Source of the DNA: Phytophthora sp. 'mugwort' | Taxonomy: Eukaryota; Oomycota; Peronosporomycetes; Peronosporales; Peronosporaceae | DNA length: 64,000 bases | Assembly: GCA_033558025.1 (NCBI GenBank) | Contig: JAUCEF010000009.1 | Location: 2,542,001 to 2,606,000 of the forward strand | Direction: 5' to 3' | Shown: positions 32,952 to 44,196 of the stretch, piece by piece | Layout of the letters: every line of letters starts with the position of its first letter | Position numbering within the stretch: position 1 is the stretch's first letter | Made by a program: the position numbers and the translations under genes | The notes under the pieces: generated by a model | What the model saw: only the letters and a program-made list of their open reading frames with translations | Told to the model about the DNA's origin: nothing | Databases searched by the model: none

Positions 32952-34454
32952 GATTGGGGATGCCCAATGAGACGTTGGGTGTCGTACGATCTTAGCCGAC
33001 AGCAGTCCCTTGAGCAGATACCTTCACGCGGAACTGGGGGGCGATCTTTCGCACGCCCTGTGCGATCGGGGTGGTATTTTCAACGTCGATGTCACACACC
33101 ACGCCCACAACGGCAGGAGGCAGCGCATTGTCCTTACCGATCAGCAAGTGCCGATGAGACCAGATAATGTCCCGCAGCTGGCGGATCTCCTCCTCTGGGT
33201 ACGCCTCAGGATCCCCCACTTGCAGGTCTTCGATCCGCACTTCGACCGTGGTGGGTGCCACCTCCTGTAGTACAGCCAGCTCGCCTTGCACTTCTTCGGC
33301 GTGCAGCGCGCCTCCGTCGTGGTAGCAGACCTCGGGATCCTCGACTGGTGCCTCCTTCGAGTGGTCATGTACCTTGGCGCCACCGTCCAGATCCGTTCTC
33401 GCGACTTCCGTCGGGTGATCCCCCGCGAGATCCTTGACACGGGCGGGGCTTGTCCGCGGGATCCTCCATTGGAAACCGTGTGGCTTGATCCAACGTTTCC
33501 GACGGGAGGTCCACTTCCAGAAGGTCAGCTGACTTCTGCACGTCGATCAACGGCGATTGCTCAGCCCCCAAGTTTCTGTCGGCTTCGTGAGCGGCATCGT
33601 TCGCTTCGTCTTCCCCTGGCGCAATTTTCCCACCCGGCCTTCGCGCGCAACTCCCTTTGGGGCCTTGCTAGGCAAGGTGCCCTTCGCGCGACCCTCGCGG
33701 CACGCATTGCGGCCGTCGGGCGTTCCTGGCGATATGAGACCGTGGCCCCGTTCTTGTATAGGGCCTGATGACTGGTCTCCTGATCGCCTCATCTTCCCCA
33801 CCGAAAAATCAGCGACACGCGTCGCGACAGTGACGACCGTCGGCGGGTCGATCTCGGGATCCCAGCCTCGGGCGGGATCATGCGAAGTCTCACTTTGACC
33901 GTCGTCCTCGGGCGCGCCTGCCGCACCCTCTTGCACCACTGAGGCTTCTCTTGGGTCTCCGTCAGATATCGCGACCTTCGCGCCGATTGTCCATCCAGCA
34001 TACACGTCACCGATACCGGGTGCACGAGACAGGGCGTGATTACGCCCATGTCTCAAATCAGGTGTCGCACTGTTCTGTCCCCGACTTGCATTCAGAGGGC
34101 GGGTCACCGCCACCCTGTACGCCTCCTGGTGCTCGTTCTCACTTCCTGTGGGTTCAGGTGCCTTCGGTTGCGGCAGGATCCATGTCGGCGGGTCGTACTC
34201 CACCCGATCAACTGCGGGCTCCAGATCCGGCGCTGGAGGCGTCGCTGCTACGGCGGATGCTGCATCCGTAGTGGATTCCCACGCCAGGGTTTGCCACTCG
34301 GCGTAGCGCCGGGATCCCACAGAGACGAAGCCCGGCTGGCGAGGAACGTGATCCCCAGTCAGCCACAATCCGATATGCACGTCCCTGTTCAAGATCAGCT
34401 TCGTGTCGCCCAGGTTCGTGATATGTAGGTAGCGGATCCTGCTCGGGCCTTTAA

Positions 34455-35603
34455 CTAGGGTGGGCACCCAGCTCTCACGCGAACTAACCACAGCTTTTCA
34501 TTGTCAGACACACGGATCCACAGCGGGAGCTCCATGGATTCTGCGACCCCCACCGTCAGATGCTCGCCCACAAACACCGGGCGGGCTCTATCGTTGAAGA
34601 TCTGGCGGCGCCCCTGCAACATGACTCGCACCTTATCCGTTGCTGAGATCCAGCCGGATCCCAGCCGGGACCAAGAAGTCCATGCCGAGGATTGTTTGGT
34701 AGTCCGGCGACAGATCGCCTCCCACCCAGACGTCGTAGAAGTACACCAAGGATCCCGCCAAGGTAAGCTTGATCCGTGTGCGTCCTTCCGCGACATACAG
34801 CTTTTCACCAATTCCGAGGCATTCTTGACTCTGATTTGTGTCGATATGGCATCCTACCTTACGTGCAAAGGTGGCGTCGATGATCGACACCTCGGATCCT
34901 GAGTCCAGAAACGCCACAGCCTTGACGTTTTTGATCTTGCTGTTCTCTTTCGCCTGCTTGAATTGTTTGCCGAGGACATGGTACTTCCAGTATCCGCGCG
35001 ACTCGCCGGGCCGCAGATCCAAAGTCATCGTGACCTCGGATCGTTGGTAGTCGTCAACAGGTCGAAGACTTGCAACCATAGCCGTACGTTTCTTATGACG
35101 TTCATATGTATTACCAAATAGATCAGCTCGCGATCCGCTAACATGATCCTTCGGCTTCTTCTCCACGAATGCATAGATGGATGAGCTAGAACGCTCGTCT
35201 CGTACCGGGTTCAAATCCAGCGAGCGTCCTAGCTTAACATTTTCTCAGCAGCCTCAGGCAGTAGTCCAGGATGCTTGCCGGGGTCAAATCACTGACGGAT
35301 GAGGTTGTAGAACTCTTCCATCTGGCACTTGCCGTGATCGTGGAGTTCGCCACAGCCACGACACACGAAGAAACACCGATCTGACGGATGTCCTCTCTTG
35401 CCGCACTTCTGACAGATCGGACGCTTCCAACACCCAAGATCCCGAGTGCTTACGCGACCCGCACTGCGAGCATCGCATCTGGTCATCTCTACCGAAACGC
35501 GGGTGGCGATCCTGCTGTCGAGGATCCTCTGGTGCATCGTTCGAGCACTGAGGATCCGGTGCTCTTGGTGGATCCGTTGTTGCAACTGCCTGAGACTGGT
35601 CAC
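34455..35603 (-). pseudogene. Gypsy zinc knuckle and aspartic protease region
   Basis: The CCHC knuckle CQKCGKRGHPSDRC followed by CRGCGELHDHGKC lies at about 35415-35320. The retropepsin domain sits in a frame opening at 35214. VKAVAFLDSGSEVSIIDATF contains the catalytic D-S-G, and TILGMDFLVPAGIRLDL follows (34700-34650). Knuckle and protease are in different frames. The region 34491-33000, between protease and reverse transcriptase, is long, polar and without known domains. Confidence 0.78.
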
Positions 35604-35816
35604 TCACCGCCGTCACGTACGCTCGGCGCAGTTCGCCTTCGGATCCTGACTTCTCGGAGTCCGATCCGGACTCGGGGATCTTGATTTTAGCGCGTACAGC
35701 GAGGGCTGGCGTCGTTGGTGGCGCAGGACTCGGCTTGGATTGGTACTTGCCGAATCCGGTCGCCTTCTTCTGGCGCGACTTCGTGCGCTTGCAGCACGTC
35801 CTCCAGCAGGTCCGCG

Positions 35817-37465
35817 TCAGCCAAAGCGCAGCAGTGTGAGCTGATCCGCAAGATCCTGGTCTCTCAGAGTCTCGATGAAGCGTTCCACGTGCTCGCGACG
35901 GGACTTCGCGTCGCCATCCTTGATCTTCAGCCTCGCGCGCATGCCTGCAACGTTGAGGCGATGCAGATACTCTAGCGACGTCTCCTCTGCGCGCTTACGC
36001 GCGTGGTAGCATTGCCATGCTACCGAGACTTCCAATCCGCAATACTGCGTCTGGAAGCTCCTGAGCAAGTCACTCCACTTCGACCGCGTGGATCGGCTCA
36101 GCTGCTGTACCAGTTCCTCGTGGATCCGATAAGCAGATTCTCGAATGTAAGCCATTTCTCTTCGTCTGTAGCTTGATCCCTCGTGAATGCAGACTTGACT
36201 TTGCTGATCCACCCTCGTGCACGCTCTTCGTCATGATCCTTGCCTGTGAATTTCTTCAGATCCGAGCTGGCCGATATCTTGACGCGTTGAACCGTCGACG
36301 ATCCAGTCGGAACGACTGCTGCCACTGTCATAGCCGTGCCTCTCGTGGACCCCATGTCGAGGTCATCCGGATTATACTTCCAGTCGCTCGGGGTGGTGAT
36401 CTTGCGATCCCACCGATTCCATGTCGACATCCTGCGATCCCGGACCGCGTGAGGACGGAGCCGGTGGCGGAGCTCTGACCTCTTGACGTCGTCGTCAGGA
36501 AACGTGCCATAGCCGCTTGGAAGTACGTCTCCAGACCACTCGTCGGTTCCTGGGCTGGATCCGCTGGCCGGATCCGCTGACCGGATCCGGGCTTGTGACG
36601 GTCTCACCAGACGCGGAGCCGGGATCTTATCTGCCAGAGTGCTCGCAAAACGTGACTGCAGCATCGCGGCACTGGCTGGCCCAAGCGACATCCGTCGCGG
36701 CTCGGATGAGCTTGCTGGATCGACTTCTGACGTAGCCGACGCCTACTGCGATGATCCGGTGTGGTCTCCGGCGACCTGGTGTACGCCGCCTTGATCTCGG
36801 GCGACGAGACGTATCCGGTCTTGGTCTCGAGCGCTGCGGCCGCCGATCGCTCGTCCACGAAGGGCTTCAGCAAGTTGAAGAGCGACGCGGCAGAGATCCG
36901 GATCGTGTCGGCGTCCAACTGGAACAGGTCGTCAGTGTCGAACGCTCCTGCCGTAAGGCCGGCTTCTTCCAGCATCCTCAGCAGATCCATTGCGGCGTCC
37001 AGCTTGTTTGTGGTTGACGAAGGGGGGCGACACAGGTCCGGTGAGGGACCCGAGCTGCTTCAGCTGCAGGATCCGCATCACTGGGTCCTTGCGCAGGAAG
37101 TCGTTCAGCTCCGTGCCCACGTACGCCGACTCCAGCTTAGATCGTGATCAAGTAGACGTCAATGCAGCACGATATTCGCTATCCGAGCCTGGTGCCTTGC
37201 GTTCCTTCCGTGCTGTCTTCGTCTTCTTCTTTGACGTGAAACTTGAGGCCGCTGGGGTGGCAGTGGATGATGGATCATTCGCTCTCGCGAACGAACCTCC
37301 GTCCGGCACGTCCTGACTCGCGTCAAGACCTGCAGGGGTCCCCGAAGGGACCGGGAGAGGAAAGCGAGGTTTCTCTTCCTGATCCGTTGCCAGACCGTCC
37401 TCTCTTCCGTCGGCAGAGCTCCTCCCATGACTCGGCCGATCCGTGGGTATCTCTTTCAGCGACAC
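35817..37465 (-). pseudogene. Gypsy gag region
   Basis: A Ser/Pro/Asp-rich N-terminal part (37465-36600, several frames; one piece reads LLRMLEEAGLTAGAFDTDDL) is followed by the capsid-like retrotransposon gag domain, with DEERARGWISKVKSAFTRDQ (about 36230-36170), KWSDLLRSFQTQYCGLEVS (about 36080-36020) and ETSLEYLHRLNVAGMRARLK (about 35980-35920), ending HVERFIETLRDQDLADQL. The zinc knuckle follows downstream. Assignment rests on order and typical gag composition. Confidence 0.65.
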
Positions 37466-37981
37466 AGTCGGTGATCCAGTCTCCGACGGCGGTTCATCTT
37501 CCGAACGCTGCTCACTTGCGCATCATCTTGGGACTCACGGTGAAATCCCGCGTCGCCAAGAGATCCAGGCACGCGCACCATTGTGGTGGAGTGGATCCGC
37601 TGAAATTCAGTAGGATCCCAACTCACACGCACTGCGCCCAGATACCGATTAACGGAGGGGTGCTCCGACGGCCGTGCAGTTGCTGAGTGGTTCACCTTGT
37701 GCATCCGTCAGCGGGCTGGTACTGCTCTCTCGTTGACACGAGATGCGCACTTGGTGGGCCTTGGACGTCCTTGTGGGGACTTGGGAGGGGGTGGATCCGT
37801 GCGGGTATTCCTGCGCACGAGATCCGGTGTTCGTTTGGTATCGAGCTCATTGCGTAGACCTTGTGGATCCGTAATAGAAATACGAGATCCGGAGTTGTTC
37901 CTTCTTGAGGTGTCCTTGCTCCTTACCGGAGTTATCCTTGTTCCTTTACGATGCTTGCCGCCTCCAATAGCGGGATCCTGA

Positions 37982-37999
37982 GGGGGGGGGGGGGGGGGG
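37982..37999 (+). repeat. 18-base poly-G run
   Basis: Uninterrupted run of 18 G on the plus strand between the gag leader and the putative LTR/leader of the gypsy element. Such runs are prone to assembly error, so the length is uncertain. Confidence 0.8.
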
Positions 38000-38640
38000 A
38001 GAAGCCAAAGGGCGAGCGCGACCTGGCAAAGCTATCCAGGGGCTGCCACGTGTGCAGGAAGATCGCCAAAGTTTAGACTTGGTCTATGTATGGGGCCAAT
38101 AGAAATCCCCTATACTATAGTCAAGTCTGTCTTCCAGTGCAAATTCGGTTCTAATTTATACTTTAGCCTATCTACCTTCGGATCCCATCCCAAAACCTAT
38201 CCTACGGATTACTTATAACCCAGGATCCCATCTCTGACTATTCCTGGCCACCCGTCTCCACTCTACCTCCCTTTAGCTACGGATCTTCAACCCGGTGTGA
38301 ACTAAACTGATCGGATCTAGTACTTAGAACCCCACCCCACGGGACGGATCCAGGATCCGTACCATATACAGACCAGGCGTGTAGCATGGTCCGGATCCAT
38401 CACTTTGACGCTGTTATGGCTGCCGCTGGAGGCGTGGATTTCCCGGCTGCCGGCCAACTTCCATCTTGTCCAGATCTGGAGTACCACACCGACACCTAAC
38501 GTAGATCGCCGCTACCAACAGACGGATCGGACCGGAGTCGGTGCTCACACTTTGGTCCCGGAGCATACGGATCTCGGTTGTTGAAGGCGGTTGCATCGCC
38601 AGAAGTGCGGCAAGAGAGGTCGACCAGCGAATCACTGCGT

Positions 38641-40172
38641 TTTTGTATGTCGCTGATGTGGTGAGCTACATGACATGGGCAAGTGCGCAATGGAAGTTCT
38701 ACAATCCACTGTGTTTCCCCTTTTATAATTTAAGAAATCAACATGAATTTTGTCTTAGAGCGTTTTGCCTGGCAAAGATGTATTAGTTAGGCGAAGCCCC
38801 ATTACTGTGAGCTCGTTTGAGGAGTTTTCGGCGGCCCTCGCTTTACATACTAATCTCCGAACAACTCCCGATCTTTGTCTTGATTGCGTATCTTAAAGCT
38901 AGATGCGGGTTAGGACGAGTCGCTAAACAAATGGTCGGGGAGCTACGATCGGCCATGGTGCCTCGGGTGGGTATGACTTTAAAGACATTTACAAATATGG
39001 TTTTGGTTCGCACTTGATTTCTATTACCACCGTTCCTAGCTCAAAAATACATTAAGAGAAAGGTTAATAAAGTCTGTTGAAATTACCTCTGTGGAAAGCA
39101 GCCAACAGAGAGACTAAATGAGGTGGCACCGGACAATCAACCTCTCAGACCCCGTACACTGACTGCCGTGGTATACTGTACCACTTAGTGTGTTGACTGG
39201 ATGCAACCATTCGCAAAACAGCACGGTCGAGAATGAGCAGCGAGGGAGCATCTGTCGGCGCCAGCGCTCTTTCGATCCCGGAGGAGACCACAGTCCCTCG
39301 ACCACAACCAAACGCATGAGGTTCATGTGGTCTGAGGGGATGATTGAGTACCTTCTGTCTCTGCGCCTCAGCGCGATGGCCTCCTCCTTCACTAGCAGCC
39401 GGAGCGTTGCGCAGCTTTCGGCAGTATGGGAACAGGGATCTACCTGTGCAATCTAATAACCGAGGACCTTGCGACTGAGCAGAGGTCGCCGAGGTGAGTT
39501 GACTGAGCAGAGATGATGAAAGGGGCCTGACCAATAAGATCACACTATTTTTCAACTGAGGAGGTAGATAAAAGACTTGAGCCTCTCCTTAAAGACCCTC
39601 CACCTGGGATGAGAAGTATATATAGGGTTAGCAAGGCTGTACGATGAAGGATTCTCCATTATTCGTGAGGCTAGCGTGGGTAAGGTCGTAAGGATAGTGA
39701 TTATAAGGCAGATGTATTTACAACATTGAATATTGTACTGTAAGACCTGGGATACTGCCCCGTCGGGCAGCACAGCAAGGGTGAAGGGCTGCCAGTTAAG
39801 CACAAATGGCTATGTATTAAATAGGTGGTACACATACCGGCTGTCCGGTCGACGAGGATACCCTTAAGAAGAAATGAATATTTTGTTCCCGCACTATGCT
39901 TAGCGAGAGGATTATCTGAACAGAATCGACGAGGTAAGAATAATATTGTCTGTTCCGAACGACGTAGGCAAATGTCAATGACGAGAAATTTGTAGGATCA
40001 AATAAAATCCTAAAACCCAACGCTAACGTCGCTCGGTCCGTCCGCCCACGCCTTAACGTGATTCTAGACGCAATTTCAGTGGCTGCCGAGCGCAGCGAAG
40101 GCGGCCTCATTCGCTAAAACAATCTTTCGCCGAAGGCGGCCATTAGTGGAAATATAGTTAAACGGTTAGTTG
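38641..40172. other. Repeat-rich stretch, possible copia LTR
   Basis: No complete gene. A segment at about 39550-39820, read on the minus strand, has LTR-like features (TATATATAC box region, downstream AATACATCTGCCTTATAATC) reminiscent of oomycete copia LTRs, but no partner copy is in the window. GAAGGCGGCC occurs twice near 40097 and 40132, just before the palindromic islet. Confidence 0.35.
39310..39456 (+). pseudogene. Myb/SANT-like domain fragment
   Basis: A 49-codon open stretch reads KRMRFMWSEGMIEYLLSLRL then SAMASSFTSSRSVAQLSAVWE before a TAA. The W-x4-M-x3-LL-x-LR pattern resembles the start of Myb/SANT-like DNA-binding domains that oomycetes carry in transposon-associated or solo proteins. 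Nothing around it completes a gene, so it is taken as a fragment. Confidence 0.4.
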
Positions 40173-40208
40173 AATATATATATATATACATATATATAAA
40201 TATATTTA
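40171..40208. repeat. TA-rich microsatellite
   Basis: Interrupted (TA)n tract between the GAAGGCGGCC repeats and the palindrome-rich islet. Confidence 0.8.
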
Positions 40209-40218
40209 TGTCTGCCTG

Positions 40219-40370
40219 CCCGCCTCCGGCGGGTTTTCAATATACTAGGACCAAAAGTAAACCCACCGCCGCGTACGCGGCGGCGCTCGCCTGGTACGAG
40301 CCAGTCGCATGTAAGACCTTGAACTTGTGTATACCCAAGTCGTAAAGGCAAATACGTTCGGCGTATTTGC
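40219..40370. repeat. Cluster of three GC-rich or perfect hairpins
   Basis: CCCGCCTCCGGCGGG (40219-40233) has a 6-bp stem and 3-nt loop. CCGCCGCGTACGCGGCGG (40265-40282) is a perfect 18-bp palindrome. GCAAATACG-TTCGG-CGTATTTGC (40348-40370) has a 9-bp stem and 5-nt loop. All lie within 152 bp, two of them inside a small minus-strand reading frame. They are not copies of one another. Comparable hairpins embedded in coding sequence are known from some organellar and bacterial genomes; here their nature is unexplained. Confidence 0.75.
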
Positions 40371-40536
40371 GTCTCAGCGTGACGTTTTCCACACAAAATG
40401 GTTCTTGGTGAAATGCATTTGGAAAATTGTTTAGGAAGGATGGCCCCACGTATTCGCGGGTGTCTGCTTTACAGAGTTTATCAACAAACTCGTAGCCCGA
40501 GAAGTTTCGGCCTGCGGTTTCTAAAGCTCTAGACAT
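40237..40536 (-). CDS. Hypothetical 99-aa ORF carrying hairpins
   Basis: A minus-strand frame from ATG 40536 to TGA/TAA at 40237. It begins MSRALETAGRNFSGYEFVDK, continues LCKADTREYVGPSFLNNFPN and RKYAERICLYDLGIHKFKVL, and ends in an Ala-rich hydrophobic tail (ASAAAYAAVGLLLVLVY) encoded across the 18-bp palindrome. The first 80 residues look protein-like in composition, but I recognise no family. The tail may be an artefact of the inserted palindrome. It might be a fragment of transferred organellar or foreign DNA; that is speculation. Confidence 0.3.
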   Translation of the reverse strand: MSRALETAGRNFSGYEFVDKLCKADTREYVGPSFLNNFPNAFHQEPFCVENVTLRRKYAERICLYDLGIHKFKVLHATGSYQASAAAYAAVGLLLVLVY

Positions 40537-40657
40537 GTTGATATTCACGCATGTACCACTAGACGCCCTAGACGCTCTTCATATGGGGGGAGGGTTCTTG
40601 ATGCGCTCTGAACATTACGGACAGCCCCTTTCCCACAACGTTTGGTGACATCTAGTA

Positions 40658-42568
40658 TGCCGTATAGTTGTAGTCTTTGGCGACATTATCTCCTTGGCGA
40701 CACCTAAATCGAGACATAATGATTGGTTGGCAGTTTTCATATAGAATCTGTTATTTTTACGCGCCACTGGTTCTAAAAGAGCGCGCAGTACCACATTTGG
40801 CATCAGTGCGGGAAGGAAGCGTGACCAGCCCATGCATCACAGGTTCGGGCAAGCGCCGAAAGCAATACAAAAGGGTTGCCGTGACGTACGACGACAAAAA
40901 AGACGTCCTCAAGTATCTTGACAAAGGCATTCCGTCAAACACTGCATTGCGCAGTTCTACGGGCAGCTCACGAGGAAAGAACACAGAGCAAAAGAAAAAC
41001 TGATCAGCAAGTGGAAAAAGGCATCGTCTTCGATACATTCGGCGTGTGCGTCAGGGCGAGGACGTCACCTCAACTCTCGGAAGCTCGGCGACGTCATCGT
41101 CCTTAGCCTAGAGGCAGAAGAAGAGATAGTCCAGTGGATCAATACTCTTAGGAAGGAGGGAGCTCCTGTATCGCGCTTCATGCTAGCGACAAAAGCAAAG
41201 GAGGTGGCGGTTAAATCTGATATTGCTCCCGACAAGTTCGCAGCTTCTCCAACTTGGATGAAGCTGTTCATGAGGCGACACAGGTTGTCGTTACGTACCA
41301 GAACTCTTCAAGGCCAAACCACACCTCAAGACGCAGCCGAGGCCGCCCAAGCGTTTAGAGCGTTGGTGCTTCAAACTGCTGTCGAGCAGAACTGCACCAA
41401 AATATTTAACGCAGATCAAGCAGGTGCATACAGAGTTTAAATGCTATATTTTATATGATGTTCGATGTCTAACATAATTTTCAGCCGTTTTTTTAATATG
41501 TGCCTAAGAAAACAATCTCAACAAAGGGGACAAAATCGGTTTGGATTAAATGCGCTAATAAAGACAAGCAACGTGCTACTGTCATGCATAGCGGATTCGA
41601 ATGGTGTTAAGTGGGACCCATTTATTATTTTCAAGACTTCGGCTGCCGCGGCAAAAGAGCGACGAGCTGAGAACGCTGAGGTCAGAAATGGTTTTGGTAC
41701 AACTGTTTGGCGTGAAATGAAAGCCCTGCAGGAGAAGTATCCATGCCAGATATTTGGAAACAAAACTGCGTGGTGGAACGCGGATCTCTCTCTCTGAAAT
41801 TTTAGAATTTCATTTTGCCAACCGTGATAATCCTGAAGACAAAGTGCTGTTGTTGTGGGACGATTTTAGCGCACATTGGACGGAAGAGGTAAAACCTATG
41901 CCGCCTCGCTCAACGTTGTCCTGCTAAAAGTGCCGCCAAAATATACCTACGTCTGTCAACCCGCGGACATTTCGTGGAATAAACCTTTTAAAGGTTTACT
42001 ACGATCGCTTTGGATTGACACACTCCGCGAGCAACTTAGGGCGTACAACCAGAGCGAAAAAAAGCGACAAGAAAAACGAAACAAGCTCGCCGCTGACATT
42101 CTAAACGCTCGAAAAAAGTATGATCAGCAGGAGGCCGATCGCAGAATCGCCATTCTCCGGGAAGCATATGAAGAGCAGCCGTTTGCTTTAGTCGGACTAT
42201 CGCGTCGGGACATACCAAATGGATCGCGTCAAGCTGGGCAGGTTTGTCACGTGAAACAATCATCAGCGGATTTTCGAGAGCGGGGCTCTTGATGGATACA
42301 CGCCCACCGGCAACTGACGCTAGTGTTAACGTAGATACAGACGCGGTTATTGCTTCGTTAGAAAGATACAACTTGGCGGAGGGGGAAGTAGACTCAGACG
42401 ACGGTATCGGCGGTGATAGTGATTACAGCGATAGTGATGAGGACGAATACTAAAACCGCATGTTGGATAATAAAATGCACCTTGGATTGTATAATTCGTA
42501 GTTGTTGCGGGCCATATGGTAATAATACGTGTCTGTGGCTTGTCGCCTAGGACTACGACTATACGGTA
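40658..42568 (+). mobile_element. pogo-like DNA transposon with 26-bp TIRs
   Basis: The left TIR (40660-40685) begins CCGTATAGTTGTAGTCTTTG and ends GCGACA. The right TIR (42541-42566), in reverse complement, begins CCGTATAGTCGTAGTCCTAG and ends GCGACA; 3 of 26 positions differ. The right end is followed by TA, the target dinucleotide of Tc1/mariner-superfamily elements; on the left the dinucleotide is TG, probably a mutated TA. Length between outer TIR ends is 1907 bp. It encloses a pogo-type transposase relic on the plus strand. Confidence 0.82.
40804..42453 (+). pseudogene. pogo-type (DDE_1) transposase relic
   Basis: A basic N-terminal part, KRRKQYKRVAVTYDDKKDVL then KYLDKGIPSN, is the start of a CENP-B/pogo HTH. 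LEAEEEIVQWINTLRKEGAP and SPTWMKLFMRRHRLSLRTRT form the second, Tc5/CENP-B-type HTH (41110-41310). The catalytic core has CTKIFNADQ (first Asp, 41395-41421), LLLWDDFSAHWTEEVK (second, 41849-41895) and CQPADISWNKPFKGLLRSLW (third, 41955-42015). An AT-rich GT-AG segment at about 41424-41484 looks like an intron. The C-terminus is acidic (DSDYSDSDEDEY). Frames change after the first HTH, at 41485-41520 and around 41870, and there are stops, so no active enzyme is expected. Confidence 0.82.
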
Positions 42569-43119
42569 GAGTACTGTTAGCCCTGCCCTGTGCCTGCTAC
42601 ATATTTAATACAACATAATGCTACATAACACAGCTGACTTGGTACATGTATAGTAGTAAATTCCCTGTGCTTCTCTAAATACTAATATAAATTCCATCTA
42701 CGGGACTTAGATATTCAGTAGTAACGGCAAAGGGTCCGGCGACACCTGAAAGCAAGCATTCTCTTCATGCCTACCACTATCTACGTCGTAGACTCGAAGA
42801 GGCCGTGCCGAATGCTCGCTCTTGAACAGCCATTTACCGACGCTTGACAATGCTGTCTGTTCCTCATGTATCACTCCAATTGAATTAATGCCGGTGACGA
42901 TTTCTTGCATCGCCCGACGTCCACATACCAGTACTAACGAAGACACCTGCAACCTTCATTGGACCATCATACTATAGTACGATGCCTTAATTCTTGGTGG
43001 GGAACAATCCACTCTATTTACGGGGGCCGCCCGTTAACGGCGTACCGTACGACCACCGCTTCATTCGTCAATTCCCCGCACCCCAGCAACGTAGTGGCTT
43101 CGCCCATCTGTTCGGCATC
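42569..43119. other. Upstream region of bZIP A1
   Basis: No separate gene. The reading frame of bZIP A1 stays open upstream of its first ATG back to about 42991 without another ATG. An upstream exon joined at an AG near 43083 or 43094 is therefore possible. Confidence 0.4.
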
Positions 43120-44196
43120 ATGAGAGCCCTTGGCTCTAAGCAAAAGCACTGCGCCGCGCTGTACGACGATTCCCCGCCGCCGGATCTCAAGTTTATGTCC
43201 AACAGCCAGCGAGGCAAGTACTACCGGCGCAGGCGCAAACTCTACGGGGCGCACCTCGAAGATCGCGTGGCTAAGCTGCGCGAGGAGATCGCGGCCCTGA
43301 CGGTCTCACGCCAGGTGCAGTACGAGCTCACGATGTCGCTGCAGCGTACGCCGCTCGGGGCTGCAGCTCATATCGTGAAAGAGTACTGCCTCCTCTTCAG
43401 CAAGGGAACGCCGGTTCACCTGGCTGTGAATGAACAGGACGCGTCGGCGGCGCTCGTAGCGCAAGCCAGCAACACCCAGCGAGGGTTCCTGAACGCGATT
43501 ATGACCGAGAACGTACGCTTCGGTGAGTTCTTCGGTGTGGAGCTGGTGCTGGCGCAATGGGAACGTTACACACTCTTCCACGCCGCCATCGAGTGGTCCA
43601 TGAAGTCGCTAGATGTGATCCAGCTGGCCGAGCCTCGCGAACAGACCAATGAATACCGCTACGACGATGGGCCTCTTGTGGTCTCCATTGCGGCCACACT
43701 GCGAGTGCGGTTCTCGCGCCGTACGATTATGGAGGTGTTTCCACACCTCATCGGCGATGAGATCCTGACGCAGCGTCTCATCGGGCTGGAGGTAACGTAC
43801 GCCAGCAATAATCAGTTCCACTACAACCAGGACGGCAAGATCGAATGGTATGCGGTTGAGGCAGACTACACAGGCGCGCTCTTGACAGCACTCAAGGATC
43901 CAGGGCTGGTGGCTCGCGTCATGGGCCACGCGGTGATCGTGAGGGGCCACATGATTGGCGACGGGGACGACGGGCGCCAGCTCGCCGTCGTGGAGAAGGA
44001 CGACTCAACCGAAGCCCGAGCAGCCAGCAGCCCCGCGCCGAGCGACGAATCGCTTGATATGATGCTGCCGCCTATCAGATGGTCAAATAGTAGCAAAGAC
44101 GATGACGTGGCCGTCGTGAGCGACGATGAAACGGTGCCCGAGTCGTCCCTGAATCAGTCGAACCGACTGGGGTTGTCCTATATTCTTGACGACTGA
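43120..44196 (+). CDS. bZIP transcription factor, subfamily A (A1)
   Basis: From the first in-frame ATG (43120) the protein has 358 aa. The frame is open for another 42 codons upstream, so a spliced 5' exon is possible. The bZIP lies near residues 24-62: MSNSQRGKYYRRRRKLYGAH with the invariant N-x7-R, then LEDRVAKLREEIAAL with Leu at N+18, +25 and +32, exactly canonical spacing. The rest is a conserved globular region shared with A2 (VKEYCLLFSKGTPVH, RGFLNAIMTENVRFGEFFGV, AATLRVRFSRRTIMEVFPHL, QRLIGLEVTYASNNQFHYNQ) and an acidic Ser-rich tail ending SNRLGLSYILDD, alike to the A2 end. It should act in the nucleus as a dimeric regulator. The conserved C-terminal domain has no name I know. Confidence 0.82.
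   Translation: MRALGSKQKHCAALYDDSPPPDLKFMSNSQRGKYYRRRRKLYGAHLEDRVAKLREEIAALTVSRQVQYELTMSLQRTPLGAAAHIVKEYCLLFSKGTPVHLAVNEQDASAALVAQASNTQRGFLNAIMTENVRFGEFFGVELVLAQWERYTLFHAAIEWSMKSLDVIQLAEPREQTNEYRYDDGPLVVSIAATLRVRFSRRTIMEVFPHLIGDEILTQRLIGLEVTYASNNQFHYNQDGKIEWYAVEADYTGALLTALKDPGLVARVMGHAVIVRGHMIGDGDDGRQLAVVEKDDSTEARAASSPAPSDESLDMMLPPIRWSNSSKDDDVAVVSDDETVPESSLNQSNRLGLSYILDD

Larger units (their letters stand above)
29740..38640 (-). mobile_element. Ty3/gypsy retrotransposon, frameshifted, 3' end truncated
   Basis: Read on the minus strand, the order is gag (37.5-35.8 kb), zinc knuckle and aspartic protease (35.6-34.6), reverse transcriptase (32.95-32.0), RNase H (31.7-31.1) and integrase (31.4-29.8), which is Ty3/gypsy order. 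The integrase tail (RKLAHMWHRPF, about 29810) breaks off into unrelated sequence at about 29.74 kb, so the 3' LTR is missing. The 38.0-38.6 kb stretch lies where the 5' LTR should be, but I could not fix its borders. Open frames switch every few hundred bases while in-frame stops are few. GATC, often GGATCC or GATCCG, is strikingly over-represented throughout, including the noncoding 38.1-38.6 kb part. Confidence 0.85.

Noticed and set aside
42994..43119. Extension of bZIP A1 upstream to a TTG codon
   Set aside because: Eukaryotic starts are ATG; the first in-frame ATG is 43120. An upstream exon remains possible but could not be fixed.
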